Positions 53,350-61,854 of a stretch of DNA of 64,000 bases are shown piece by piece. The stretch is from positions 1 through 64,000 of the forward strand of contig JBCBVV010000015.1 in assembly GCA_039817415.1 (NCBI GenBank), in the 5' to 3' direction. The notes beneath the pieces were generated by a model. That model ran no database searches and was not told the DNA's origin. It saw nothing but the letters and a program-made list of their open reading frames with translations. The DNA is from JALEFZ01 sp039817415 (lineage in GTDB: Bacteria; Bacteroidota; Bacteroidia; J057). How positions within the stretch are numbered: position 1 is the first letter of the stretch; each line of letters starts with the position of its first letter. The translations under genes and the position numbers were made by a program.

Positions 53350-54210
53350 TTGGAAACTATCATTCGTTTAGCCGTTCAAAAATCTGGTAGACTCAGCGAA
53401 AAAAGTCTAGCCGTGATTGAGGAATGTGGTATAAAATACAGCCGCAACAAGGTGAAACTGAAGGCACCTTCCTATAACTTCCCTATTGAAATCCTTTTTT
53501 TGAGGGATGATGATATCCCTAAGTATGTAGAAGCAGGGGTGGCAGATTTGGGAATCGTAGGTCAAAATGTCTTGGCTGAGGAGGCTGCCACGGTAAATAC
53601 TCTCCACGAATTGGGCTTTTCAAAGTGCCGCTTGTCCCTAGGGGTACCTCAATCAGTAGCCTACACGGGAATTCAGTACTTCGAAGGGAAAAAAGTGGCC
53701 ACTTCTTATCCAAATTTATTAGGTAAATACCTAGAGGATCAAGGGGTTACCGCAGAGATTCATGAAATCTCAGGCTCAGTAGAAATTGCACCAGGTATTG
53801 GGTTAGCAGATGGTGTTTGTGATATCGTTTCATCTGGTTCCACCCTATTGGCGAATGGCCTGAAGGAAGTAGAAACCATTTTCCGTTCTGAGGCAGTCTT
53901 GATTGGCTCACCTAGCACGACGCCTGAAAAACAGGAAATCATAGACAAATTGTTATTTCGGATCCAAGCCGTTCAAAGAGCAGAGTCATTCAAGTACGTA
54001 TTGATGAACGCTCCAGACGATTCCATCCAAACGATTGTGAACCTAATGCCTGGTATGCGCAGTCCCACTGTAACCCCACTAGCAGAGAGTGGATGGAGTT
54101 CTATTCATTCAGTACTCAAAGAGGATGATTTCTGGGAGTCTATTGACAAGTTGAAGGCTGCAGGTGCAGAAGGAATTTTGGTGATCCCTATTGAAAAAAT
54201 GATCCAGTAA
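53350..54210 (+). CDS. hisG: ATP phosphoribosyltransferase HisG (long form)
   Basis: This 286-residue enzyme performs the first step of histidine synthesis, condensing ATP with PRPP. IRLAVQKSGRLSEKSL, DLGIVGQNVL and GVCDIVSSGSTLLANGLKEVE are the family signatures. The C-terminal about 75 residues form the ACT-like domain that binds histidine for feedback inhibition, so this is the long, self-contained form that does not need HisZ. The start codon is TTG at 53350. The stop overlaps the hisD ATG by one base (TAATG). Transcription is probably controlled by the leader upstream. Confidence 0.96.
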   Translation: METIIRLAVQKSGRLSEKSLAVIEECGIKYSRNKVKLKAPSYNFPIEILFLRDDDIPKYVEAGVADLGIVGQNVLAEEAATVNTLHELGFSKCRLSLGVPQSVAYTGIQYFEGKKVATSYPNLLGKYLEDQGVTAEIHEISGSVEIAPGIGLADGVCDIVSSGSTLLANGLKEVETIFRSEAVLIGSPSTTPEKQEIIDKLLFRIQAVQRAESFKYVLMNAPDDSIQTIVNLMPGMRSPTVTPLAESGWSSIHSVLKEDDFWESIDKLKAAGAEGILVIPIEKMIQ

Positions 54211-55502
54211 TGAAAGTAGTAAGGTATCCTCAACAAGAGGAAAAAGCTGATTTGCTCAGCAGGCCAGTGATGGAAGCAACCGATATCATGGATCGTGTGA
54301 AGCCCATCCTAGAGGCGGTAAAAGAAAAGGGTGATACAGCATTAAAAGAATTTACTGAGCGCTTTGATAGGGTTGAGCTGACCGACTTGGAAGTTAGCTA
54401 TGAAGAGTTTGAGGAAGCTTATAGTCTTGTCGATCAAGAACTAAAAGAGGCCATCCAAGTAGCATACAACAATATCAAGCGTTTTCATGAGTCTCAAAAG
54501 GCTTCCACAGCCGTAGTTCATACGATGAATGGGGTTCAATGCTGGAGAAAATCATTACCTATTGAAAAGGTGGGATTGTATATCCCCGGTGGGACTGCCC
54601 CTTTGTTCTCCACCATTTTAATGTTGGGAATTCCTGCCAGTTTAGCTGGATGCAAAGAAAGGATTCTTTGCACCCCTCCAGGAACTGATGGGAAAATAAA
54701 TTCCGCGATTTTATATACAGCCCAGTTGGTGGGGGTAGACAAGGTATTCAAAGTAGGGGGCGCTCAGGCAATAGCTGCGATGGCCTATGGGACAGAATCT
54801 ATTCCACAGGTATACAAGATTTTTGGCCCAGGTAACCAATATGTAACAGCTGCCAAACAAGCGGTTTTTCAAGAGGGAACGGCCATTGATATGCCCGCAG
54901 GCCCCTCAGAAGTAATGGTTGTGGCAGACAAAACAGCTCCAGCTTCATTCATTGCAGCTGATTTGTTGGCGCAGGCAGAGCATGGGATTGATAGTCAGGT
55001 AGTCCTGCTGACCACCGAAGAATCTCTTCTTCCAAAAGTTGTGGCAGAAATCGAACAGCAATTGAAGAACTTGCCCAGGGCTGATTTTGCCAGACAGTCA
55101 CTCGCAAATAGCAGGGCCATTCTTCTAAAAGATGATGAAACCATGGTAGAATGGATGAATGATTATGCTGCTGAACACTTGATTTTATCGGTAGAGAATG
55201 ATGAAGAATGGGCTGAGAAGGTTGAAACTGCCGGTTCTGTTTTTCTGGGACACTATTCACCGGAGAGCATAGGTGATTATGCTTCGGGAACCAACCATAC
55301 CCTGCCCACTAATGGATATGCTCGGGCTTACAGTGGCGTTTCGTTAGACTCCTTTGTCAAAAAAGTCACCTTCCAACGCTTGAGTAAAACGGGTATCCAA
55401 ACATTGGGTCCTTATGTAGAGAAAATGGCCATCGCTGAAAATCTTCAGGCGCACAAAAATGCTGTAAGTGTACGACTAGAACAACTGGGAAAAGAAGGAT
55501 GA
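54210..55502 (+). CDS. hisD: Histidinol dehydrogenase HisD
   Basis: This 430-residue zinc enzyme performs the last two oxidations (histidinol to histidine). It shows the NAD-binding YIPGGTAPLFSTILMLGIPA, FGPGNQYVTAAKQ, MPAGPSEVMVVAD, the zinc-binding/catalytic LLAQAEHGIDSQ and NDYAAEHLIL, and the C-terminal GTNHTLPT. Length is normal. It overlaps hisC by four bases, so translation is coupled. Confidence 0.97.
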   Translation: MKVVRYPQQEEKADLLSRPVMEATDIMDRVKPILEAVKEKGDTALKEFTERFDRVELTDLEVSYEEFEEAYSLVDQELKEAIQVAYNNIKRFHESQKASTAVVHTMNGVQCWRKSLPIEKVGLYIPGGTAPLFSTILMLGIPASLAGCKERILCTPPGTDGKINSAILYTAQLVGVDKVFKVGGAQAIAAMAYGTESIPQVYKIFGPGNQYVTAAKQAVFQEGTAIDMPAGPSEVMVVADKTAPASFIAADLLAQAEHGIDSQVVLLTTEESLLPKVVAEIEQQLKNLPRADFARQSLANSRAILLKDDETMVEWMNDYAAEHLILSVENDEEWAEKVETAGSVFLGHYSPESIGDYASGTNHTLPTNGYARAYSGVSLDSFVKKVTFQRLSKTGIQTLGPYVEKMAIAENLQAHKNAVSVRLEQLGKEG

Positions 55503-56560
55503 AAAAGAAAATAAACCTGACAGAGCTTGTCAGAGAACATATCTTGAACCTAAAACCTTATTCCTCAGCAAGAGATGAGTACGAAGGGAAAGTAGGAATT
55601 TTCTTGGATGCTAATGAAAATCCTTTGGGTTCTGTGGGTGGAGGACACTTCAACCGCTATCCTGATCCACTTCAAAGAGAGGTAAAGGAAAAACTGGCAA
55701 GTATCAAAAAAGTAGACCCTGCCCAGATTTTCCTTGGAAACGGAAGTGATGAAGCCATTGACTTACTGTTTAGAATATTCTGTGAGCCTAGAAAGGATCA
55801 TGTGATGTTATTGCCTCCTACATATGGTATGTACAAAGTTTCTGCCGATATCAACTTGGTTTCTACCGTTGAGATTCCATTAAGAGATGATTTTCAGTTA
55901 GATACAGAAGAGATTGTTAGCTCTATCATGCCGGGCACTAAAATAATCTTCATCTGTTCACCCAATAATCCTACTGGGAATTTGATGCGAAAGCAAAGCC
56001 TTGAATTGATCCTTCAGCAGGCTAGTGGATTGGTCGTGGTAGACGAAGCCTATATAGACTTTGCAGAAGGGGAAAGTGTCCTTCCTTTGCTAAAAGAATA
56101 TGAAAATTTAGTCGTACTTCAGACCTTCTCTAAGGCTTGGGGCTTGGCCAATTTACGATTGGGTATGGCCTTTGCCCATCCTGATATCATCAAGCTTTTC
56201 AATAAGGTAAAACCTCCTTACAATGTGAATGGAAAGACACAGGAGTTGGCTTTAGGGGCCTTGGGAAAAGAAGATCAAAAGAAAGAAATGGTACAAACCA
56301 TTTTGACCCAACGGGAGGTAATGGAAAAGGAGTTGTTAGAACTGCCTATGGTTGAGAAGACCTTTCCTACCCATGCTAACTTTATCCTGGTTAAGGTTGA
56401 CAAACCCAACGAGCTGTACAACATTCTGATCGACCAACAAATCATTGTTCGGAACAGGTCTCGCGTCACCTTGTGTGAGGGATGTTTGCGTATTACTATT
56501 GGAACAGAAGAAGAAAACCAAAGCCTGATTAAGGCCCTAAAAGCCCTTCAAACTGCATGA
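55499..56560 (+). CDS. hisC: Histidinol-phosphate aminotransferase HisC
   Basis: This 353-residue fold-type I PLP enzyme has the PLP lysine in LQTFSKAWGLANLRLGM. It also shows NGSDEAIDLLFR, FICSPNNPTGN and VVVDEAYIDFAEG. It converts imidazole acetol phosphate to histidinol phosphate with glutamate. It overlaps hisB by four bases. Confidence 0.96.
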   Translation: MKKKINLTELVREHILNLKPYSSARDEYEGKVGIFLDANENPLGSVGGGHFNRYPDPLQREVKEKLASIKKVDPAQIFLGNGSDEAIDLLFRIFCEPRKDHVMLLPPTYGMYKVSADINLVSTVEIPLRDDFQLDTEEIVSSIMPGTKIIFICSPNNPTGNLMRKQSLELILQQASGLVVVDEAYIDFAEGESVLPLLKEYENLVVLQTFSKAWGLANLRLGMAFAHPDIIKLFNKVKPPYNVNGKTQELALGALGKEDQKKEMVQTILTQREVMEKELLELPMVEKTFPTHANFILVKVDKPNELYNILIDQQIIVRNRSRVTLCEGCLRITIGTEEENQSLIKALKALQTA

Positions 56561-57690
56561 AAAAGATCGTCATTTTACTCGACAGAGATGGAACGCTCAT
56601 CAAAGAGCCACCAGTTGATTACCAGGTAGATAGCTACGAAAAGCTTGAGTTTTTACCGGGTGTAATCAGAAGCTTGTACATCCTTCAACAGGAATTGGAT
56701 GTGGAATGGGCCATGATTACCAACCAGGACGGTTTGGGTACAGAAGGATTTCCCGAGGACAGTTTCTGGGGGCCTCATAACAAGATGATGAATATCCTCG
56801 AAAATGAAGGGATTACCTTTACCGAAGTGTTTATCGACAAAACCTATAAGCATGAGAACGCACCTACTCGTAAGCCAGGAACTGCTTTGTTGGGCAAGTA
56901 TCTAAGTGGAGAATATGACCTTGAAAATTCTTGGGTGGTAGGGGATAGGCCTTCGGATATTCAATTGGCGAAGAACCTAGGAGGGAAAGGAATCCTGATA
57001 GGTAAATCTATAGATACACAGGACGATGATTATGACATAGCAGATTCCCTAGGGTTGAAGACCGATAATTGGGAGGAGATTACATCCTTTTTGCTTCAAA
57101 AATTTCAAGGGCGAAAATCTAAAATTAGCCGCTCTACCCAAGAAACTGAGATTGAAGTGAAGCTAGACCTTGATGGATCAGGAGAGATGGCTATCTCAAC
57201 AGGGATTGGTTTTTACGACCATATGCTAGAACAAGTAGCTAAGCACGCTGGGATTGATCTTTCCATAAAGGTGAAAGGAGACCTCCACATTGATGAGCAT
57301 CATACGATTGAAGATACAGCTTTGGCATTAGGAATGGCTTTTAAGGAGGCTTTGGGAGAGAAAAGAGGAATAGAGCGTTATGGCTTCTATAACCTCGTTA
57401 TGGATGAATCTATTGCCCGAGTGGCGCTAGACTTTTCAGGAAGACCTTATTCCGTTTTTAAGGCAAGTTTCTCTAGGGAAAAGGTAGGTGGATTTCCAAC
57501 AGAAATGCTGGAACACTTTTATAAGTCCTTTTCAGATAGCAGTGGGTGTACGCTAAGGGTGGAAATAGAAGGAGTCAATGCTCACCATATGATTGAGGCG
57601 AGTTTCAAGGCCTTTGCAAGAGCTATTAAAATGGCGATCCAGCAAATTCCAGGAAACAACGAGATTCCTAGTACCAAAGGGGTGTTGTAA
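56557..57690 (+). CDS. hisB: Bifunctional HisB (histidinol-phosphatase / IGP dehydratase)
   Basis: This 377-residue fusion has an N-terminal HAD phosphatase (DRDGTLIKEP, the TNQDG block, WVVGDRPSDIQLAKNLGGKGILIG; about residues 1-165) and a C-terminal imidazoleglycerol-phosphate dehydratase (GIGFYDHMLEQVAKHAG, DEHHTIEDTALALG, INAHHMIEASFKAFARA-like blocks). The fusion provides both the dehydratase and the phosphatase step. It is the last gene of the first his block. No terminator is visible after its stop, and the next gene is on the opposite strand. Confidence 0.96.
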   Translation: MKKIVILLDRDGTLIKEPPVDYQVDSYEKLEFLPGVIRSLYILQQELDVEWAMITNQDGLGTEGFPEDSFWGPHNKMMNILENEGITFTEVFIDKTYKHENAPTRKPGTALLGKYLSGEYDLENSWVVGDRPSDIQLAKNLGGKGILIGKSIDTQDDDYDIADSLGLKTDNWEEITSFLLQKFQGRKSKISRSTQETEIEVKLDLDGSGEMAISTGIGFYDHMLEQVAKHAGIDLSIKVKGDLHIDEHHTIEDTALALGMAFKEALGEKRGIERYGFYNLVMDESIARVALDFSGRPYSVFKASFSREKVGGFPTEMLEHFYKSFSDSSGCTLRVEIEGVNAHHMIEASFKAFARAIKMAIQQIPGNNEIPSTKGVL

Positions 57691-57711
57691 AATGTATAAG
57701 GTAAGGACTAC

Positions 57712-58302
57712 TTAAGCTGCGTAACGCGAGACAATCTCTTGGATTTCCATGAGATAGCGTTCTTTGTTTTTCCCTCGTCGCTCTTTGGCGGTTTTGGTGA
57801 AGAATTCATGTTTGGAGAGGAAGTTCAGCTGGATTTTGTTCCATCCTTCCTCATCACATACGATTCCTCTATCGCAAAACTCCTGAAAAAGGGTATGTCC
57901 TATGGGGTAGAATTCATCTCCTCCAAGATAATAGAGATCCGCATCACATAAGATTTGTGCCAAATGATCTTTGGGAGTTTGGGGAATTTTGGTAGCCATG
58001 ATCATTTCGCAGATGCGTTCGATCTGCTCCGTTGAATACCCAAATTGAGGAAGAATTTCTCTCGCAATATCAGCGCTTGCGGCTTCATGCTCATTATAGG
58101 TCCGTGTAAAACCTGCATCATGGAGCAGGGCCGCAGTAAGCAGGAGTTGTAGCTCATGCTGTCCGATGCCCTCGGATAAAGCAATTTCATGTGCATCCAG
58201 GTACACACCAATTGTATGGTGCAAACCGTGATAACTGAGGTTGTTAGGAAGCGCCTTCTGAAGATAGGATATCACATATTCTTTCACCGCTGGGAAATTC
58301 AT
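57712..58302 (-). CDS. HD-domain phosphohydrolase inserted in the his cluster
   Basis: This 196-residue metal-dependent phosphohydrolase of the HD superfamily has the metal ligands visible in order: YHGLHHTIGV, LLHDAGFTRTYNEHEAAS, and CDADLYYLGGDEF. Substrate unknown; relatives act on nucleotides or cyclic dinucleotides. It lies antisense to the his genes, between hisB (21 bp) and hisH (56 bp). Any transcript running from hisB to hisH would be antisense to it. Confidence 0.85.
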   Translation of the reverse strand: MNFPAVKEYVISYLQKALPNNLSYHGLHHTIGVYLDAHEIALSEGIGQHELQLLLTAALLHDAGFTRTYNEHEAASADIAREILPQFGYSTEQIERICEMIMATKIPQTPKDHLAQILCDADLYYLGGDEFYPIGHTLFQEFCDRGIVCDEEGWNKIQLNFLSKHEFFTKTAKERRGKNKERYLMEIQEIVSRYAA

Positions 58303-58358
58303 TTATGGCTACAATAACAGAGTGTAAAAAATTAGTTCAATAATCTAAGGTTTGGTGT

Positions 58359-58952
58359 ATGGCAGAAGTAGCGATTGTAAAATACAACGCTGGTAATATT
58401 CAGTCAGTAATTTACGCATTAGAAAGACTTGATGTTCAACCTATTGTAACTGATGATCAAAAATGGTTAACATCTGCGCAAAAAGTGATATTCCCAGGGG
58501 TAGGAGAGGCCTCGACTGCCATGGAATACTTGCGTAAAAGGGGACTTGACAAGATTATCCCTCAACTCAAGCAACCCGTATTAGGAATTTGTTTGGGGCT
58601 ACAGTTGATGTGCACCTACTCAGAGGAAAACGATACGGATATGCTGAATATTTTCCCTGCCCAAGTAAAAAGATTTCCTGATACGGTCGGAAAGGTCCCT
58701 CATATGGGCTGGAATCAAATGAAGGTTCAGGGACATCCCCTTTTTAAGGGGGTGAGCGAAGAGGACTCCTTTTACTTTGTCCATTCCTATTATGCCGAAA
58801 ATACACCTTATACCATCGGAGAGGGCAATTATGGCAGATCTTTTAGCGCAGTGATGCAAAAAGATAATTTTTATGCGACCCAATTTCACCCTGAAAAAAG
58901 TGGGAAAGCTGGAGCTCGTATCCTTCAAAATTTCCTTAATATCGCGCCATGA
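58359..58952 (+). CDS. hisH: Imidazole glycerol phosphate synthase amidotransferase HisH
   Basis: This 197-residue class I glutamine amidotransferase supplies ammonia to HisF. The nucleophilic Cys is in VLGICLGLQLM, and the His/Glu partners are in TQFHPEKSG near the C-terminus. It overlaps hisA by four bases and begins the second his block. Confidence 0.96.
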   Translation: MAEVAIVKYNAGNIQSVIYALERLDVQPIVTDDQKWLTSAQKVIFPGVGEASTAMEYLRKRGLDKIIPQLKQPVLGICLGLQLMCTYSEENDTDMLNIFPAQVKRFPDTVGKVPHMGWNQMKVQGHPLFKGVSEEDSFYFVHSYYAENTPYTIGEGNYGRSFSAVMQKDNFYATQFHPEKSGKAGARILQNFLNIAP

Positions 58953-59686
58953 TCGAATTCAGAGTAATGCCAGCCATTGACCTGATAGGAGGGAAATGTG
59001 TGAGGTTAGAAAAAGGCGACTATAGTACGTCCAAAACCTATGAGCAAAATCCTGTGGATATGGCCAAGCGATTGGAAGATGCTGGACTCAGATATTTGCA
59101 TATCGTTGATCTAGATGGTGCCAAATCTGGACAGATTGTCAATTTCCCCGTGTTAGAAGCGATCAAGAAATCGACCCATCTTGTCGTTGACTTTGGAGGA
59201 GGGTTAAAAAAAGCAGAGGATCTCAGAATTGCCTTTGACCATGGAGCCAACCAAGTTTCAGTGGGTTCTACTGCCGTTAAGCAGCCAGAAGTCTTTGTTT
59301 CATGGATTCAAGAATTTGGACCAGAGAAAATTATCCTCTCCGCAGATGCCAAGGAGGGAAAGGTGGCCATGCATGCTTGGCAGGATGTATCAGAATTTAC
59401 CGTTTCTGATTTCATTACCTCCTACAAACAGTATGGGATCAAGGATGTCGTCTGTACAGATATCAGCAAGGACGGAATGTTGGTTGGGCCAGGCTTTGAA
59501 TTATATGATGCCATTATGCAAGAGGTTTCTGATATCAACTTAATCGCAAGTGGAGGTATAAAAGACATGGATGATATCAGGGAGGTTAAAGAAAGAGGCA
59601 TGGCAGGCGCCATCGTGGGCAAGGCTATGTATGAAGGCAGAATAAGTCTTAAACAATTAGCAGATTTTCAGGCTTTGGCCATTTAA
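58949..59686 (+). CDS. hisA: ProFAR isomerase HisA
   Basis: This 245-residue (beta/alpha)8 barrel has the catalytic Asp of the first strand in MPAIDLIGGKCVR, the phosphate-binding loops in VDFGGGLKKAED and LIASGGIKDMDD, and the second acid in VCTDISKDGML. It opens the ProFAR ring. HisF follows 8 bp downstream. Confidence 0.96.
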   Translation: MIEFRVMPAIDLIGGKCVRLEKGDYSTSKTYEQNPVDMAKRLEDAGLRYLHIVDLDGAKSGQIVNFPVLEAIKKSTHLVVDFGGGLKKAEDLRIAFDHGANQVSVGSTAVKQPEVFVSWIQEFGPEKIILSADAKEGKVAMHAWQDVSEFTVSDFITSYKQYGIKDVVCTDISKDGMLVGPGFELYDAIMQEVSDINLIASGGIKDMDDIREVKERGMAGAIVGKAMYEGRISLKQLADFQALAI

Positions 59687-59694
59687 CAATCACT

Positions 59695-60459
59695 ATGCTT
59701 ACAAAAAGAATCATTCCCTGCTTGGATATCAAAGATGGCAGGACTGTAAAGGGGGTTAATTTTGTCGGATTGCGAGATGCCGGTGATCCAGTTGAACTGG
59801 CACGAAGATATGCAGAAGAGGGAGCCGATGAATTATGTTTTCTCGACATTACCGCAACAGTTGAAAACCGCGATACCTTGGCAGAATTGGTGAAAAATGT
59901 AGCCAAGGAAATCAATATCCCCTTTACAGTGGGAGGGGGTATACGTACCAAAGAGGACGTTTCCAGACTTCTAAAGGCAGGGGCAGATAAAATATCTGTT
60001 AACTCCGCAGCCGTAAAACGACCTGAATTGGTTCAGGAACTAGCTAGAGAGTTTGGGAGTCAATGTGTGGTGGTGGCCATTGATGTAAAAGAAGAAGATG
60101 GGGATTGGTATGTATTCGTCCATGGCGGGAGAACCAAAACAGAATGGAAGGCAATGGATTGGGCCCGAAAGGTCTATGAATTAGGGGCAGGCGAAATCCT
60201 ACTTACCTCTATGAATAGTGATGGAACCCAAGAAGGCTTTTCCCTCGACATTACGAAACAAATTTCTGAGGGCTTACCCATACCTGTCATCGCTTCTGGT
60301 GGGGCGGGGAATATGGACCACTTTAAGGAAGTATTTGAGGGTGGAAAGGCGGATGCAGCTTTGGCAGCTTCGGTCTTTCACTTTGGCACGATCCCTATTC
60401 CTGATTTAAAGTCTTATCTCAAACAGCAAAATATTCCTATGAGAATGCCAGAGGCTTAA
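59695..60459 (+). CDS. hisF: Imidazole glycerol phosphate synthase cyclase HisF
   Basis: This 254-residue barrel has the catalytic Asp pair in RIIPCLDIKDGRTVKGVNF and VVVAIDVKEEDG. FTVGGGIRTKEDV and GEILLTSMNSDGTQEGF are family-diagnostic. It uses ammonia from HisH to form imidazole glycerol phosphate and AICAR. Confidence 0.97.
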   Translation: MLTKRIIPCLDIKDGRTVKGVNFVGLRDAGDPVELARRYAEEGADELCFLDITATVENRDTLAELVKNVAKEINIPFTVGGGIRTKEDVSRLLKAGADKISVNSAAVKRPELVQELAREFGSQCVVVAIDVKEEDGDWYVFVHGGRTKTEWKAMDWARKVYELGAGEILLTSMNSDGTQEGFSLDITKQISEGLPIPVIASGGAGNMDHFKEVFEGGKADAALAASVFHFGTIPIPDLKSYLKQQNIPMRMPEA

Positions 60460-60482
60460 ATACCTCTTCAAAAATAAAGCAT

Positions 60483-61079
60483 ATGAAACTCGATTTCGAT
60501 AAACAAGGAGGCCTAATACCGGCCATTGTACAGGATGAGGACACCAACAAGGTGTTGATGCTAGGTTACATGAACCAAGAGGCAGTTGAAAAGACCCTTG
60601 AGATTCAAAAAGTAACCTTCTTTTCCCGATCCAAACAAAGGCTATGGACCAAGGGAGAAACTTCGGGCAACTTCCTGCATTTCGTAAGTATGAAAGAGGA
60701 TTGTGATCGGGATGCCCTTTTGGTAAAGGCAAGGCCCGTAGGTCCAGTTTGCCACACGGGAGCGGATACCTGTTTCAAGGAAACTAATCCTAAAGGATCG
60801 ATTGAATTCCTCCACCAATTGGGAGCGACCATCCACGATCGCCATGTCAATCCATCTGAAAAATCTTATACCTCCAAGTTATTTCAGCGTGGAATCAATA
60901 AGGTTGCCCAAAAAGTCGGAGAAGAGGCTGTGGAAGTCGTGATAGAAGCGAAGGACAATGACAAAGAGCTATTTTTGAATGAGTCTGCCGACCTGCTCTA
61001 TCACTTGATGGTGCTTCTTGAGGCTAAGGAGAGCTCTTTATACGAAGTGGTGAAAGTTCTGGAAGAACGCCATAAATAG
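60483..61079 (+). CDS. hisIE: Bifunctional HisIE (PRA-CH / PRA-PH)
   Basis: This 198-residue fusion has an N-terminal phosphoribosyl-AMP cyclohydrolase (VLMLGYMNQEAVEKTLE, FSRSKQRLWTKGETSGNFLH, zinc Cys in CDRDALLVKARPVGPVCHTGADTCF) and a C-terminal phosphoribosyl-ATP pyrophosphohydrolase (QKVGEEAVEVVIEAKDND...NESADLLYHLMVLL). It covers steps two and three and closes the cluster. Confidence 0.96.
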   Translation: MKLDFDKQGGLIPAIVQDEDTNKVLMLGYMNQEAVEKTLEIQKVTFFSRSKQRLWTKGETSGNFLHFVSMKEDCDRDALLVKARPVGPVCHTGADTCFKETNPKGSIEFLHQLGATIHDRHVNPSEKSYTSKLFQRGINKVAQKVGEEAVEVVIEAKDNDKELFLNESADLLYHLMVLLEAKESSLYEVVKVLEERHK

Positions 61080-61155
61080 AAAAGGGTAAAAAGATTGCCA
61101 TGCCCTTATTTCTCTCTGTGAGTAGATGATTCAGCTGATTAGTTTGAATAAAAAA

Positions 61156-61785
61156 ATGGCACAATCTCTCAGAATTTCCTCCCTTATTCTGCTCTCTTTT
61201 ATGTGGGCCAATGGGATAAAAGGACAAGAGCTCTCCAAGCGGGCGCTTAGAATAGGAGCTGTATATCAGCTTCACTCCACGCATATCGGGTATGATGGAA
61301 TCTGGTCCTATCGGATTCCATCTATTTCTCTTCAGTACCAGGAGAAATTATCCAATGATAAAATCGTTCAGGCCCAGTATGTCTTTGTAGATAATTACTT
61401 TTCGCCTATAAATACAGATCAATTTGTGGGCTTTAGAAGGCTATATCATGAATGTCAGGTTAGTATTGGAAAAAGGAGGCAGCTATTCTCTTTTGAAAAG
61501 CATTTTGTGAGAATAACAGCAGGCTTATTTTTTAGGCTCGGAAGCGATCGTTTTTCAGAAAATGGAGTTTTGAACGCCAGTGCCCCTACAATAGATCAGT
61601 TTATTTTTGACGTAGGGCCTTTGGTATCCTTACATGAAGAATGGTTTATTCATCCCAATATTTCTTTGGGCTTCCAAGCCTCCTTTTTGTATAGCCTGAT
61701 CACGCATGCCGATAATCCTCGTTTACCCATATACATTTCAAGTGATAATACGCAATTGGCCGTTTTTGTGGGGAGACATTTCTAA
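61156..61785 (+). CDS. Putative outer-membrane beta-barrel protein
   Basis: This 209-residue protein, from ATG 61156 (MAQSLRI), has a signal peptide ending GIKGQ. Alternating hydrophobic/aromatic strands (RIGAVYQLHSTHIGYDG, QYVFVDNYFSP, FVRITAGLFFRLGS, ISLGFQASFLYSLI) follow, with a C-terminal strand ending in Phe (LAVFVGRHF), the usual insertion signal of outer-membrane barrels. An upstream ATG (61126) adds ten residues before the leader. Function unknown. Confidence 0.7.
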   Translation: MAQSLRISSLILLSFMWANGIKGQELSKRALRIGAVYQLHSTHIGYDGIWSYRIPSISLQYQEKLSNDKIVQAQYVFVDNYFSPINTDQFVGFRRLYHECQVSIGKRRQLFSFEKHFVRITAGLFFRLGSDRFSENGVLNASAPTIDQFIFDVGPLVSLHEEWFIHPNISLGFQASFLYSLITHADNPRLPIYISSDNTQLAVFVGRHF

Positions 61786-61796
61786 AGAAGGTCATT

Positions 61797-61843
61797 AAAA
61801 AAGACACGCAAGTCTATCATAATTAGGCTTGCGTGTCTTTTAT
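61797..61843. terminator. Bidirectional terminator
   Basis: AAAGACACGCAAG and CTTGCGTGTCTTT form a 13-bp perfect stem, flanked by an A-run and TTTTA. It serves the convergent genes at 61785 and 61855. Confidence 0.85.
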
Positions 61844-61854
61844 TAATGGGACAA

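Noticed and set aside
58303..58358. Second his leader or attenuator before hisH
   Set aside because: The 56-bp gap has no His-rich frame and no hairpin with a T-run.
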